Part shown: positions 17,901 to 28,600 of the stretch, piece by piece
How positions within the stretch are numbered: position 1 is the stretch's first letter
Layout: every line of letters starts with the position of its first letter
From: Streptomyces capillispiralis
GTDB lineage: Bacteria; Actinomycetota; Actinomycetes; Streptomycetales; Streptomycetaceae
Reading direction: 5' to 3'
NCBI RefSeq assembly: GCF_007829875.1
Contig: NZ_VIWV01000001.1
Location: forward strand, 7,328,001-7,392,000
DNA: 64,000 nt
The notes under the pieces: model-generated
Told to the model about the DNA's origin: nothing
Database searches by the model: none
Seen by the model: only the letters and a program-made list of their open reading frames with translations
Translations under genes and position numbers: made by a program

Positions 17901-19683
17901 GGTGGGCGTGGTGGGGGAGTTGTATGTCGGTGGTGAGGGTGTGGCCCGTGGTTATCTGAACCGGCCGGAGCTGACGGCCGAGCGGTTCCTGGAGGATCCG
18001 TTCCGTGAGGAGCCGGGGGCGCGTATGTACCGTTCCGGTGACCTGGCCCGGTGGCTGCCCGACGGTTCGCTTGAGTATCTGGGCCGCAATGACGACCAGG
18101 TGAAGATCCGCGGTTTCCGTATCGAGCTGGGTGAGATCGAGGCCCGCCTCGCCGGACACCCCGCCGTCCAGGACGCCCGCGTCCTGGTGCGCGGCTACGA
18201 CGACCAGGACCAGCGCCTCGTCGCCTACGTCGTACCGTCGTCCGAGACCGCGCCGGCCGTACGCGAACTCCTGCGCCTGGACCGCACCGAGCCGGAAGCG
18301 CTCGCACGGACCTACGAACTGCCCAACGGCATGACGGTGTTCCAGCAGAACAGGAGCGAGACCGACTTCGTCTACGACGAGATCTTCACCCACCTCGAAT
18401 ACCTGCGGAACGGCATCACCATCGAGGACGGCGACACCATCCTCGACGTGGGCGCCAACATCGGCCTGTTCACGCTGTTCGCGGGCAGCCGCTGCCCCGG
18501 CGCCCGGATCCACGCCTTCGAGCCCATTCCACCCGTCTTCGACTCGCTGCGGCGCAACGTCGCGCTGCACGGTCTGAACGCCACGGTGCACGAATGCGGC
18601 CTCGCCGCCGAGGCCAAGCAGGAGACCTTCACCTTCTACCGCCACAACACCGTCATCTCCTCCAGTGTCACCACCGCCGAACAGGCCCACGACCTGGTGC
18701 GCTCCTACCTGCGCAACCAGGAGGAGCTGACCGACGAGGGCGCGGACGCGGCCACTGCCGGGGACGACCTCGTCGACGCGGTGGTCGACGCCCGCCTCGA
18801 CAGCGAGCAGTTCACCTGCCGCCTGCGAACCCTCTCGGAAGTCATCGCGGAGGAGTCCCTCGACCGGATCGACCTGCTGAAGGTCGACGTGGAGAACGCC
18901 GAGTACGAGGTGCTCAAGGGCATCCACTGGCGGGACTGGCCGAAGATCCGGCAGCTCGTCGTCGAACTCCACGACGTCGACGGACAGCTGGAGAAGGTCG
19001 TCACCCTCCTCAAGGCCCTCGGCTACGACGTCGTCTGCGAGCAGGACAACCGTCTGCTGCGCAACACGACCCTCTACAACGTCTACGCCCGCCGCGCCGC
19101 CGCCGACGGCACCCCGCGGACCCCCGCGCCCGCCGCGACCGCGGCCCCGCGCTGGTCCGGCCGGACCGCCCTGCTCGCCGACGTGCGCGCCGCACTCGGC
19201 GCGGCGCTGCCCGAGTACATGATCCCGGCCGCGCACGTCCTCCTCGAAGAGCTGCCCCTGACCCAGAACGGCAAGCTCGACCAGCGGGCCCTGCCCGCAC
19301 CCGAGGACCGCCAACGGCTCGCCGGGCGCCGCGTCGCACCCCGCACCGAGGCGGAGCGGACCGTCGCGGGCGTCTGGGCCGAACTGCTGCGCACCGACGC
19401 CGAAACCCTGGACGTCGACAGCGACTTCTTCGCCCTCGGCGGCAACTCGCTGCTCGTCACCCGCCTCGTCAACCGCCTCGCCCAGGCGACGGGCGCCGAA
19501 CTCACCGTGCAGGCCGTCTTCGAGGGGCCCACGCTCGCGGCGATGGCCGCCGAGCTGGAGCGGCGCGCGCCCGTGACGCCGCAGGGCGGGGAACTCGACG
19601 TCGCCGCGATCCTGGAGAGCATCGACTTGATCGAGAACATGAGCGAAGAAGAGCTGGACGCCTGGGAAGGCCGGATCAAGTGA
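11980..19683 (+). CDS. Non-ribosomal peptide synthetase 1: dock-C-A(Ser)-PCP-C*-A(Thr)[FkbM MT]-PCP
   Basis: The GTG start at 11980 overlaps the PKS stop (GTGA) and gives 2567 residues; open reading continues upstream only as a shadow of the PKS. A short helical N-terminal docking segment (ILAGFKAGL) precedes C1 (HHLVFDG, His172). A1 reads out DVWHFSLID, a serine code. PCP1 Ser1079 follows. C2 is atypical: HHVIDDA at 1312 with Ala for the usual Gly, and the PGGAPNVQDVYP leader. A2 reads DFWNVGMVH, a threonine code, and is interrupted at about 2105-2375 by an FkbM-family methyltransferase (DVGANIG near 18442; later KVDVENAEYEVLKG). PCP2 is at Ser2490 and the tail is acidic (MSEEELDAW). Inferred role: accept the polyketide, add Ser, then methylated Thr. 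O-methylation is likelier than N- because FkbM enzymes are mostly O-methyltransferases, but this is inference. Confidence 0.93.
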   Translation: MNEDQILAGFKAGLCTAEDVLAFYERLQDSAPAGGTDRRALSEGQKGLWLLHKLRPASDVYNVPVCFRTSAPLDIAVLQEAFRQVTSRHTLLHSVVVEDEGTPYLVRRPDGGNAPFRHRTVPQGLPDDVLLALAREQAKAPFDLHQEGPARAVVYTAGTADAPRTLVLLVLHHLVFDGASTPVLLRDLLHTYDILLKGGTPEPPSARHDAYDAFVRREADFLASPEGARHRAYWQDTLAGDLPVLRLGIERAPAPGTPVVGETVALPLPQALAARVRDLCAARGVKPAVLFLAVYELLLHRYSGERDLVVGVPSLGRPDAAYDDAVGYFVNMLPVRHGVRADVPFTDFVRELTLVMADGLDHAAYPFPRMVQDLNLRTDPGTSPVFQVSYVFQNRRMMRLTDGDVRGLDLARSLRFVEEISQEGEFKLHLEIVEHAADAYTLHLKYDAERFAAADTERFLGHYETLLRALVDAPEQRLSEASHLSEDEVRRFDEWNATSRPFSAERSLPDLLADAVARHGDRTALVYGERSLTYAELAARTDALAAELRRRGVTADTVVGICMERSVEMVIALWAVMKAGGAYLPLEPDHPAERIQYMIEDSGARLVLTRSAADVFPSTGACAVLRLDADGRPVPAGGRDTRVPAARAVPARVAPTDLAYVIYTSGSTGRPKGVMVEHRAAVNRVEWMQNEYALTPDDVVLQKTPFSFDVSVWEFVWPLITGARLVVAAPGGHKDPAYLVSLIRAAEVTTAHFVPPMLRLMLDHEGWARCTSLRQVFCSGEALPPELPARHYAQHRARLHNLYGPTEAAIDVTHWACPPDTTTRTVPIGRPIQNIQLHVLDDLGGRQAVGCAGELHIAGVGLARGYLNNPGLTRERFVPNPFAADPDARMYRTGDLVRWLPDGTLEYLGRIDNQVKLRGFRIELDEIEDRLSRHPAVRACAVLAREDSPGNPRLVGYVVLDGDRIDDVGHGEDETRTGGEGRTGGFHDALVRHLGQSLPEYMVPGALVRLDALPLTANGKLDRKALPAPDADAYAVSGDRVAPRTPTERTLLAVCAGLLGFDEERIGVHDNFFALGGHSLLIPKLTARLHDAGLDCDLHSVFAAATLADLAAAIDAAHTTEGPDAPDTAPARTAFTVPPNGIPADCDRLTPDMLPLVSLTEDELAAIVAAVPGGAPNVQDVYPPAALQEGMLFHHLKEGGRDPYVLSGVFSFENRSHLDDFVRALRAAVARHDALRTAILTQGLSRPVQVVVRRAELELEEFEVPAGRDAEAVIRELLARPQAMRLDRAPLIRLRAARQPGGATWYAALNLHHVIDDATSLGLLFREIVAHMTGRAGELAPPAPYRDFIAHVQHRARELDPADHFRDLLGDVTEPTVMFGLQDVHGDGRRVLDLRRPLDARLGERIRACAKDLRVGPATLFHAGWSLVVAACAGRDDVVFGTVLSGRLQGPRGIERMLGNFINTLPVRVDLAGTSVRDLVSTIDGTLRGLVRHEQTPLAVAHGHSAVPPETPLFNAILNYRHLESDDRIDDTELERAGVTSLAGVIERSNYPIALSVDDLGHAYSLDAQIDQAQDAESVIRYLETAMERLVDALTTEGEEQRPALDLPVLSDAMRHQVLAGWNGVPVVAPVERCLHGWFEEVVAGSPDAVAVEFEGRGLSYGELNARANRLARYLRGVGVGPEVLVALCLPRSEHLVVAVLAVLKAGGAYVPVDPASPADRLAHILADSGPRVLIKDGALPDGLAVPSVPVVDVRADAGLWADLSADDVTGTGVGPAHAAYVIYTSGSTGVPKGVVVEHRNVVRLFTSTDDWFRFGERDVWTLFHSFAFDFSVWEIWGALLHGGRLVVVPQAVTRSPEEFYRLLCASGVTVLNQTPSAFRQLIAAQGEDPEPHAVRVVVFGGEALEVASLRPWLRRPVNKDTQLVNMYGITETTVHVTYHLLTDGDLGRPVSPIGRRIPDLCTYVLDSHGRPAPVGVVGELYVGGEGVARGYLNRPELTAERFLEDPFREEPGARMYRSGDLARWLPDGSLEYLGRNDDQVKIRGFRIELGEIEARLAGHPAVQDARVLVRGYDDQDQRLVAYVVPSSETAPAVRELLRLDRTEPEALARTYELPNGMTVFQQNRSETDFVYDEIFTHLEYLRNGITIEDGDTILDVGANIGLFTLFAGSRCPGARIHAFEPIPPVFDSLRRNVALHGLNATVHECGLAAEAKQETFTFYRHNTVISSSVTTAEQAHDLVRSYLRNQEELTDEGADAATAGDDLVDAVVDARLDSEQFTCRLRTLSEVIAEESLDRIDLLKVDVENAEYEVLKGIHWRDWPKIRQLVVELHDVDGQLEKVVTLLKALGYDVVCEQDNRLLRNTTLYNVYARRAAADGTPRTPAPAATAAPRWSGRTALLADVRAALGAALPEYMIPAAHVLLEELPLTQNGKLDQRALPAPEDRQRLAGRRVAPRTEAERTVAGVWAELLRTDAETLDVDSDFFALGGNSLLVTRLVNRLAQATGAELTVQAVFEGPTLAAMAAELERRAPVTPQGGELDVAAILESIDLIENMSEEELDAWEGRIK
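17332..18183 (+). repeat. Copy 1 of an 852-bp near-identical adenylation-domain cassette
   Basis: By eye this block matches 21675-22526 at a constant offset of 4343 bp with a single mismatch (T at 17623, C at 21966). It covers the A-domain core from the TSGSTG motif through the substrate pocket to about motif A8. Codon use is visibly different from flanking modules, with many GGT, GTG, TTG and CGT codons, as expected of a segment shared by gene conversion or acquired later. Confidence 0.93.
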
Positions 19684-22600
19684 CCACGACGCCGACGACG
19701 ACCACCCCGGACAACGGCACCTCCCTCGACCTGATCCGGAGGATCAAGTCGCTGCCCGCCAACAAGCAGCGCGCCCTCATCGCGATGCTGAAGAAGCAGG
19801 GCGTCGACCTGTCGGCCCTGGAGGCGATAGGTCCCCGCCCGCACACCGCGGACGAGCCGGTCCCGCTGTCCTTCGCCCAGCAGCGCCTGTGGTTCCTGGC
19901 CCAGCTGGACGGCACCAGCGCCTACTACAACATCCCCATGGCGATGCGGCTGAGCGGCCCGCTCGACCGCCCCGCCCTGCTGCGCGCCCTGGAGACGATC
20001 GTCCAGCGCCACGAGGCGCTGCGGACCCGCTTCGTCGTACGCGACGGCGTGCCGTACCAGGAGATCGGCGACGGCCAGGACTTCACCGTCGGCGAGGAAG
20101 CGCTCACCGACCCCGCCGCGCTCCCCTCGCTCTGCGAACGCGAGGCCGTGGCGCCCTTCGACCTGGCCCGCGACTCGCTCATCCGCGTCCGCCTCCTGCG
20201 TGAGTCGGAGCGCGAGCACGTCCTGCTCGTCACCATGCACCACAGCGTCTCCGACGGCTGGTCGCTCGGTGTGTTCTTCCGCGAGATGGTCACCCTGTAC
20301 GAGGCGTTCCACGCGGGCGAGCCGTCCCCGCTCGCGCCGCTGCCCATCCAGTACGCGGACTACGCGCACTGGCAGCGTCAGTGGCTCGTCGACGAGGTGC
20401 AGGACCGCCAGCTCGGCTACTGGACCCGCCGGCTCGAAGGCGTCGACCCGCGCCTGCCCCTGCCGGCCGACCGCACCCGCCCGGCCATCAAGACGTACGA
20501 GGGCGCGCACGAACGCTTCCACCTGCCCGGGGACCTGCTGCGGCAGCTCAAGGCCCTCGCCGAGCAGCACGACGTCACGCTCTACATGACGCTGCTGTCC
20601 GTCTACGCCCTCCTGCTGCACCGCTACAGCGAGCAGACCGACATCGCCATCGGCACGCCCGTCGCGAACCGCCAGCGCATCGAGTCCGAAGGGCTCATCG
20701 GCTTCTTCGCCAACACCCTGGTCATGCGCGCCGACCTGTCCGGCGACCCGTCCTTCACCGACCTGCTCGGCCGCGTCAAGGACATGGCGCTCCAGGCCTT
20801 CAGCCATCAGGACGTGCCCTTCGAAGCGGTCGTCGACGCCCTGCAACCGGAACGCAGCCTCAGCCACTCGCCGCTCTTCCAAGTCGCCTTCGTGCTCCAG
20901 GAGGCGCACACCGACCGCGAGGTGCGCCTCGGCGACCTCGACGTCTCCCTCATCGAGTTCGACTTCGACATCACCAAGTTCGACGCGACGCTCGACCTGC
21001 GCGAGACCCCCGACGGGCTGATCGGCGCCTTCGAGTACAACACCGGCCTCTTCGACCGCGAGACGGTCGAACGCTTCGTCCGCCACTACACCGCGCTGCT
21101 CCACGCCGTCGTCGCCGCGCCGGAGGAGCGGCTCTCACGGCTCAGCACCCTCGACGCCGACGAACGTCACCAGGTGGTGGCCGGGTGGAACGAGGTGTCC
21201 GAGGAAGCCCCGGTGGAGCGGTGCCTGCACGGGTGGTTCGAGGAGGTCGCGGAGCGTTCCCCCGACGCGGTGGCGGTGGAGTTCGAGGACCGCTGTCTGT
21301 CGTACGGGGAGCTGAACGCGCGGGCGAATCGTCTGGCCCGGTATCTGCGTGGTCTGGGGGTGGGCCCGGATGTCCTGGTGGCGCTGTGCCTGCCGCGCAG
21401 CGAGCACCTCGTGGTGGCGGTGCTGGCGGTGCTCAAGGCGGGGGGTGCCTACGTGCCGGTGGATCCGGCGTCCCCGGCGGACCGTCTCGCGCACATTCTG
21501 GCGGACAGCGCGCCGCGGGTTCTGATCAAGGACGGTGCGCTGCCCGACGGCCTCGCCGTTCCGTCGGTCCCCGTCGTGGACCTGCGCGCCGATGCCGGCC
21601 TGTGGGCGGACCACGCCGCCGACGATCTGTCGCTGCCGGACCTGACGCCGTCCGCCATGGCATATGTGATCTACACGTCGGGTTCGACGGGTGTGCCGAA
21701 GGGTGTGGTGGTCGAGCACCGCAATGTGGTGCGGTTGTTCACGTCGACGGACGACTGGTTCCGTTTCGGTGAGCGGGATGTGTGGACTCTGTTCCACTCG
21801 TTCGCGTTCGATTTCTCGGTGTGGGAGATCTGGGGGGCGTTGCTGCACGGGGGCCGGCTGGTGGTGGTGCCGCAGGCGGTGACGCGTAGTCCGGAGGAGT
21901 TCTACCGGCTGTTGTGTGCGTCGGGTGTGACGGTGCTGAATCAGACGCCCAGTGCCTTCCGGCAGCTGATCGCGGCGCAGGGCGAGGATCCGGAGCCGCA
22001 TGCGGTGCGTGTGGTGGTGTTCGGTGGTGAGGCGCTGGAGGTCGCCTCGCTCAGGCCCTGGCTGCGCCGTCCGGTGAACAAGGACACGCAGCTGGTGAAC
22101 ATGTACGGCATCACCGAGACCACGGTGCATGTCACCTATCACCTGCTCACCGACGGCGACCTCGGCCGGCCCGTGAGTCCCATCGGCCGTCGTATCCCGG
22201 ATCTGTGCACCTACGTCCTGGACTCGCACGGTCGTCCCGCGCCGGTGGGCGTGGTGGGGGAGTTGTATGTCGGTGGTGAGGGTGTGGCCCGTGGTTATCT
22301 GAACCGGCCGGAGCTGACGGCCGAGCGGTTCCTGGAGGATCCGTTCCGTGAGGAGCCGGGGGCGCGTATGTACCGTTCCGGTGACCTGGCCCGGTGGCTG
22401 CCCGACGGTTCGCTTGAGTATCTGGGCCGCAATGACGACCAGGTGAAGATCCGCGGTTTCCGTATCGAGCTGGGTGAGATCGAGGCCCGCCTCGCCGGAC
22501 ACCCCGCCGTCCAGGACGCCCGCGTCGTCGCCCGCGAGGACACGCCGGGCGACCGGCAGCTCGTCGCCTACACCGTCCTGCGCCCCGGCGCCGACGAGCC

Positions 22601-25600
22601 GGACCAGCACGCCGAGTTCGCTCGCCACCTGCGCCGGACCCTCCCCGACTACATGATCCCCAGCGCCTTCGTGGCCCTGGAGCGACTGCCCATCACCGGC
22701 AACGGCAAGCTCGACCACAAGGCCCTGCCCGCACCCGGCATCGAGGCCTTCGCGCAGCGCGCCTACGCGGCACCGAGCACCGTCACCGAGCGGACCCTCG
22801 CCGCGGCCTGGGCCGAACTCCTCGGCTTCGACGAGGACCGCATCAGCGCGCGCGACAACTTCTTCGCGCTCGGCGGCCACTCCCTGCTCATCACCGTCCT
22901 CATCGCCCGCCTCAAGGAGCGCGGCCTCGACGTCACCGTCCGCAGCGTCTTCAGCAGCCCCACGCTCGCCGACCTCGCCGCCGACATCGACCGCGCGGGC
23001 CCGGCCGCCACCGGCTACGCCGTACCCGCACCGGCGATACCGGAGGGCTGCGAGCGGATCACGCCCGAGATGCTGCCGCTGGTCCGCCTGGACCAGGCCG
23101 CCGTCGACGCCCTCACCTCCCGGGTGCCCGGCGGCGCCGCCAACGTGCAGGACGTCTACCCGCTCGTGCCCTCGCAGGAAGGCATCCTCTTCCATCACCT
23201 GATGGACCCCGCCAACGACCCGTACGTCATCCCCATCCTGCTCACCGCCCCCGACCGGGAGACGTGCGACACCTTCGTGGCGGCACTCCAGGCCGTGGTG
23301 GACCGGCACGACGTGATGCGCACGGCCGTCGTCACCGAAGGCCTCGGCGAACCCGTGCAGGTGGTCCTGCGCGACGTCCGCCTCGACGTGGAGCGGCGCA
23401 CCCTCGACGCCGCCGACTCCGCAGCCGCCGAGGAGCGGGCCCGCGCCTGGCTCGCGGACCCGGGCACGATCACGCTGGACCGGGCGCCGCTGCTGCGGCT
23501 CGCCGTCGCCGCCGACCCGCACTCCGCACGGCACTTCCTGCTCCTCCGCGTCCACCACCTCATCGAGGACGCGACCTCGCTGCGCCTCATCCTCGAAGAG
23601 CTCGCCGCGCACATGACGGGCCGCGCCGACGAGCTGCCCCCGGCCCCCGCCTACCGCGACTTCGTCGGCCACACCCTGCACCAGCTCGCCGCCAACGACG
23701 CCGAGGCGTACTTCCGCCGCGAACTGGGCGACGTCACCGAACCCACCACGCCCTTCCAACTCGTCGACGTGCACGGCGACGGCAGCCGCGTGCGCGACCT
23801 GCGCCGCTCCCTGCCACCCGCCCTCACGAGCCGTCTGCGCGAGCAGGCCCAGCGCCTGCGCGTCAGCCCCGCCGCGCTCTTCCACGCCGCCTGGGCCCTG
23901 GTCACGGCGGCCACCGGCGGACGCGACGACGTGGTCTTCGGCACCGTCCTGTCCGGCCGGCTCCAAGGCGTGCCCGGCGTCGAACGGATGCTCGGCAACT
24001 TCATCAACACCCTGCCCCTGCGGGTGCGCCTCGCCGACCGCACCGTCAAGGACCTGGTGTCCGCCGTGGACGCCTCCCTCAAGGAACTGATCGCCCACGA
24101 GCAGAGCGCGCTGACCCTGGCCCAGCGCTCCAGCGGCCTGGACGGCGACGCCACCCTGTTCAGCTCGATGATCAACTACCGGTACTTCGAGCCGCGCCAG
24201 GGCGACCTGGGCCCGGCCACGCTCGAGGACCTCGGCATCCACTGGCTGGGCTCCCTCGACCGCACCAACTACCCGGTGGGCGTGTCCGTCGACGACACCG
24301 GCACCGAACTCTCCCTCAACGCCCAGGTCGACACCGCGCTCTCGCCCGACGCCGTCCTCGGCTACGTGGAAACCGCGGTGTCCGGCCTCGTCGACGCCCT
24401 GGCCGCCGACGACGGCGCCGGCACGCGGGCGCTCGACATCGACGTGCTTCCGGCCGCCGAACGCCACCGCCTGCTGACCGAGTGGAACGACACAGACCAG
24501 CCCTACCCGGACGACCACTGCCTCTTCGAACTCTTCGAGGAACACGTCCGGCGGCGCCCCGACGCCATCGCCGTCGAACACGGCGAGCAGCGCCTCACCT
24601 ACGCCGAGGTCAACGCCCGCGCCAACCGCGTCGCGCACTGGCTGCGTGAGCAGGGCGTCGGCCCCGACACCCTGGTCGGCCTGTGCGCCCGCCGCTCCCC
24701 GGAGCTGGTGACCGGCCTGCTCGGCATCCTCAAGGCCGGCGGCGCCTACGTGCCCATCGACCCGGACTACCCCCGAGAGCGCATCCGCACCCTGGTCGCC
24801 ACCTCCGGCGTCGGCATCGTGCTGAGCCAGTCCCACCTGCCGTCCGGGACGCTCAGCGACGCGGACGGGGGCGAGCGACTCCAGATCGTCCACCTCGACA
24901 CCGGCGAACGCGCCGGGGACGGCACACAACTGCTCGCCGGCCGCCCCGAGCACGACCTGACGCGCGCCGAACTCGGCCTCACCCCCGAGCACCTCGCCTA
25001 CGCCATCTTCACCTCGGGCTCCACCGGCGTGCCCAAGGGCGTCCTCGTCGAACAGCGCGGCGTCGTCCGTCTGGTGCGCAACCCCGACTACTTCCCCACG
25101 GACCGCGACACCGTGGTGCTCCACCACTCCTCGATCTCGTTCGACGTCGGCTCCCAGGAGGTCCTCGGCCCGCTGCTGTGCGGGGGACGGCTCGTCCTGC
25201 ACGACGGCGACTCCAAGGACGCCGGCGCGCTCCTGGACCGCGCCGAGCGCTCCGGCGTCACGATGATGGCCCTGTCCGCGGCCTTCCTGCCCGCCTTCGC
25301 CGAGGCCGCGCAGGGGCGGCGGCTGCCGCTGACGTACCTCGGCGTCGGCGGCGAGGCCTTCTCCGCCAAGGACGTGCGCCGCCTGTACGCGGCCCACCCC
25401 GGCCTGACCGTCGTCAACGCCTACGGACCGACCGAGAACAGCATCGCCTCCACCTGCCACGTGATCCCCCGGGACATCCCCGAGGACGCGGTCGTCCCCA
25501 TCGGCAGGCCCATCGCCCAGTCCACCGCCCACGTCCTCGACGCGCACCTGCGGCTGGTGCCGCCGGGCGTCGTCGGCGAGCTGTGCGTGGGCGGCGCGGG

Positions 25601-28600
25601 CGTCGGCCGCGGCTACCTCGGCAACCCCGAGCTCACGAAGGAGCGGTTCGTCACCGACCCCTTCGCCACGAAGCCCGGCGCCCGCCTCTACCGCACCGGC
25701 GACCTGGTGCGCCGACTGCCCGACGGCACCCTGGAGTTCGTCGGCCGCGTCGACGACCAGGTGAAGGTCCGCGGCTTCCGCGTCGAACTCGGCGAGATCG
25801 AGAACGCGCTGCACTCCCACCCCGCCGTGCGCGGCGCCGTCGTCACCACCCAGGCCGACGGCGAGACGAAGAGGCTCGTCGCCTACGTCAGGCCCACGGC
25901 CGACTGGCTGGACGCCACCGCGCGTGAGCAGAACGCCGACCGCCTGGAGCAGTGGCAGGACCTCTTCGAGGACCAGTACGGCACCGGCGCGGACGAGCGG
26001 ACGAACACCACGACACCCGGCCCCGCCGCCTTCGGGGACGACCTGAACCTGGTCGGCTGGAACTGCAGCTACACCGGGGACGCCATCCCCGAGCACGAGA
26101 TGCGCGAGTGGATCGACGGCACCGTCCGCCGCATCGAGGAACTGCGGCCCCGCAGGCTCCTGGAGGTCGGCTGCGGAACGGGGCTGCTCCTGTTCCGCTA
26201 CGCCGGAGCCTGCGAGGCCGTCCACGCCGTCGACATCTCCGCGTCCGCCCTGGCCGGGGTGCGGCGCGGCGCCGAACGGCGCGGCTGGTCGCACGTCACC
26301 CTCGCGCAGGGCGACGCCCGTTCCGTGACGCTGCCCGAAGGCGCCGACGGCACGGAGAAGTTCGACACCGTCGTCATCAACTCCGTGGTCCAGTACTTCC
26401 CGAACCGGCTCTACCTCGAAGAGGTCATCGAGCGGCTGCTGCCGCTCGTCACCGACGGCGGCCGGATCCTCGTCGGTGACGTCAGGAACCTCGACCTGTT
26501 CTCCGCGCACGTCACCGCCGTCGAGCGCAGCCGCCTGTCCGCCCGCGCCACCGTGACGGCCCTGGCCCGCCAGGTGCAGCGCCGCCGCCAGCAGGAGACC
26601 GAACTCCTCGTCAGCCCGAGCTACTTCGCCGCGCTGCCCCGGCGGTTCGCGGACATCGGCTCCGTCGACATCGCCGTCAAGCGCGGCACCGGCGGCAACG
26701 AGATGCTCGGCTACCGCTACGACGTGGTCCTCACCAAGGGCCCGGCCACCGCACCCGACGCCGACCTGCCGTGGCTGACCGCCGGCACGCCCGGCGAACT
26801 GCGCGCCCTGCTCGCCGACGGCCGCCCGCGGTTCGGCGTCACGGGCCTCGACAACCCGCGCGTCGCCGACGACGTCCGGGCCTGCGAGAGCCTGCGCGGC
26901 ACCACGGCACACCCGTACGTCGAGCCCCTGGGCGCGAGCCGCCTCACGGACGCCGCCGTCCAGCGGGTGCACGACCTGGAGGACGCCCTCGCGTACGCCG
27001 AGGAACTCGGCTACGGCGTCGCCGTCACCTGGTCCCAGGACCGCCTCGACGGCCTCGACGTGCTCCTCGCCCAGGGGGAGCGGCCGACCGCGCGGGCCCG
27101 GAACGCCTACGCCGCGACCCACCTGGCCAACGTGCCGCAGATCGCCACCACAGGCCAGGCCCTGACCCGCACCCTGAAGGACCACCTGACGGGCAGGATC
27201 CCCGAGTACATGGTCCCCAGCGTCTTCGTCGCCCTCGAAGAGCTGCCGCTCACCCCCAACGGCAAGGTCGACAAGCGGGCCCTGCCGGCTCCCGACGAGG
27301 CCGACGTGCACAAGGAGGCCTACGTCGCGCCGCGCACCGCCACCGAGCGGACACTGTGCCGCCTCGTCCAGGACGTCCTCGACCTCGACCGCGTCGGACT
27401 CCAGGACGGCTTCTTCGACCTCGGCGGGCACTCGCTGCTCGCCACCCGGCTCACCATCCGTGTCAAGCAGGAGACCGGCAAGGAACTGCCGCTCCAGTCG
27501 ATCCTCGCGGGCGCGACCCTCGGCGAGCTGGCCGCCGCGCTGGACGCCTCGCCCGGCCGCCCGGCCGACGAGAGCGCCCCGCTGACACCCGGCACCGGAC
27601 CCGGCGACGAGAGCCCGCTCTCCTGCCAGCAGAGCGAACTGTGGTTCCTCGACCCGCACGAGCACCTCGGCTCGGCCCACGACAACGTGCAGATGGCCTA
27701 CCGCGTCATCGGCCCCCTCGACCGGCGGGCCTACGCGCGCGCCTTCGAAGCGCTCGTGGCCCGGCACGCCGTGCTGCGCACCAGCTACCCGCGGCGCGGC
27801 GACACCTACGTCCAGCGGGTGAACGACCCCACCGGCTTCGCCGTCGCCCTCGAGGACGTCACGGGCGACAGCGAGGTCACCGAGTTCCTCCGCGCCGAGC
27901 GGCTCCGGCCGTTTGGGCCCGAGGACCGGCACATGCTGCGCGTCCACATCCTGACGCTCACGCCGTACGAACACGTCGCCGTCGTCACCCGGCCCTGGGG
28001 CATCTTCGACGGCTGGTCGACCGGCGTCTTCATCGCCGAACTCAACGCCCTGTACCAGGCGCTGAGCCGCGGCGAGGAACCGACGCTGCCCGAACCTCCC
28101 GTCCAGTACGCGGACTTCGCGCGCTGGCAGCACCGGACCTTCGACGCCGGGGCCCGCGCACGGCAGACGGAGTACTGGCGCTCCCAGCTCGCGGGCCTGC
28201 CGGCCCGCACCGCGCTGCGCACCGACTACCGGCGGCCCGGGACCAAGTCGTACCAGGGCTCCTCGGTCGAGGTGCACGTTCCCGCCGCGGTGCTCGACCA
28301 GCTCAAGCGGGTCAGCAAGGAACGCGGCGGCACGCTCTATCTGACGCTCCTCTCGGCGTTCGCGACGCTGCTCGGCGCCCGCACCGACGACCGGGAGCTC
28401 GCCATCGGCTCGCCGGTGACCAACCGGCCCCGCCCCGAGCTGGAGCGCCTCGTCGGCTACTTCATCAACGTGCTGGTCATACGCCTGGACGTGCGGCCCG
28501 AGCAGGCCTTCGACGAACTCCTCGCACAGGCCCAGCAGGTGACCGCGGCCGCCCACGAGCACAAGGACGTCCCGTTCGCCGACCTCGTCACGGCCCTGGT

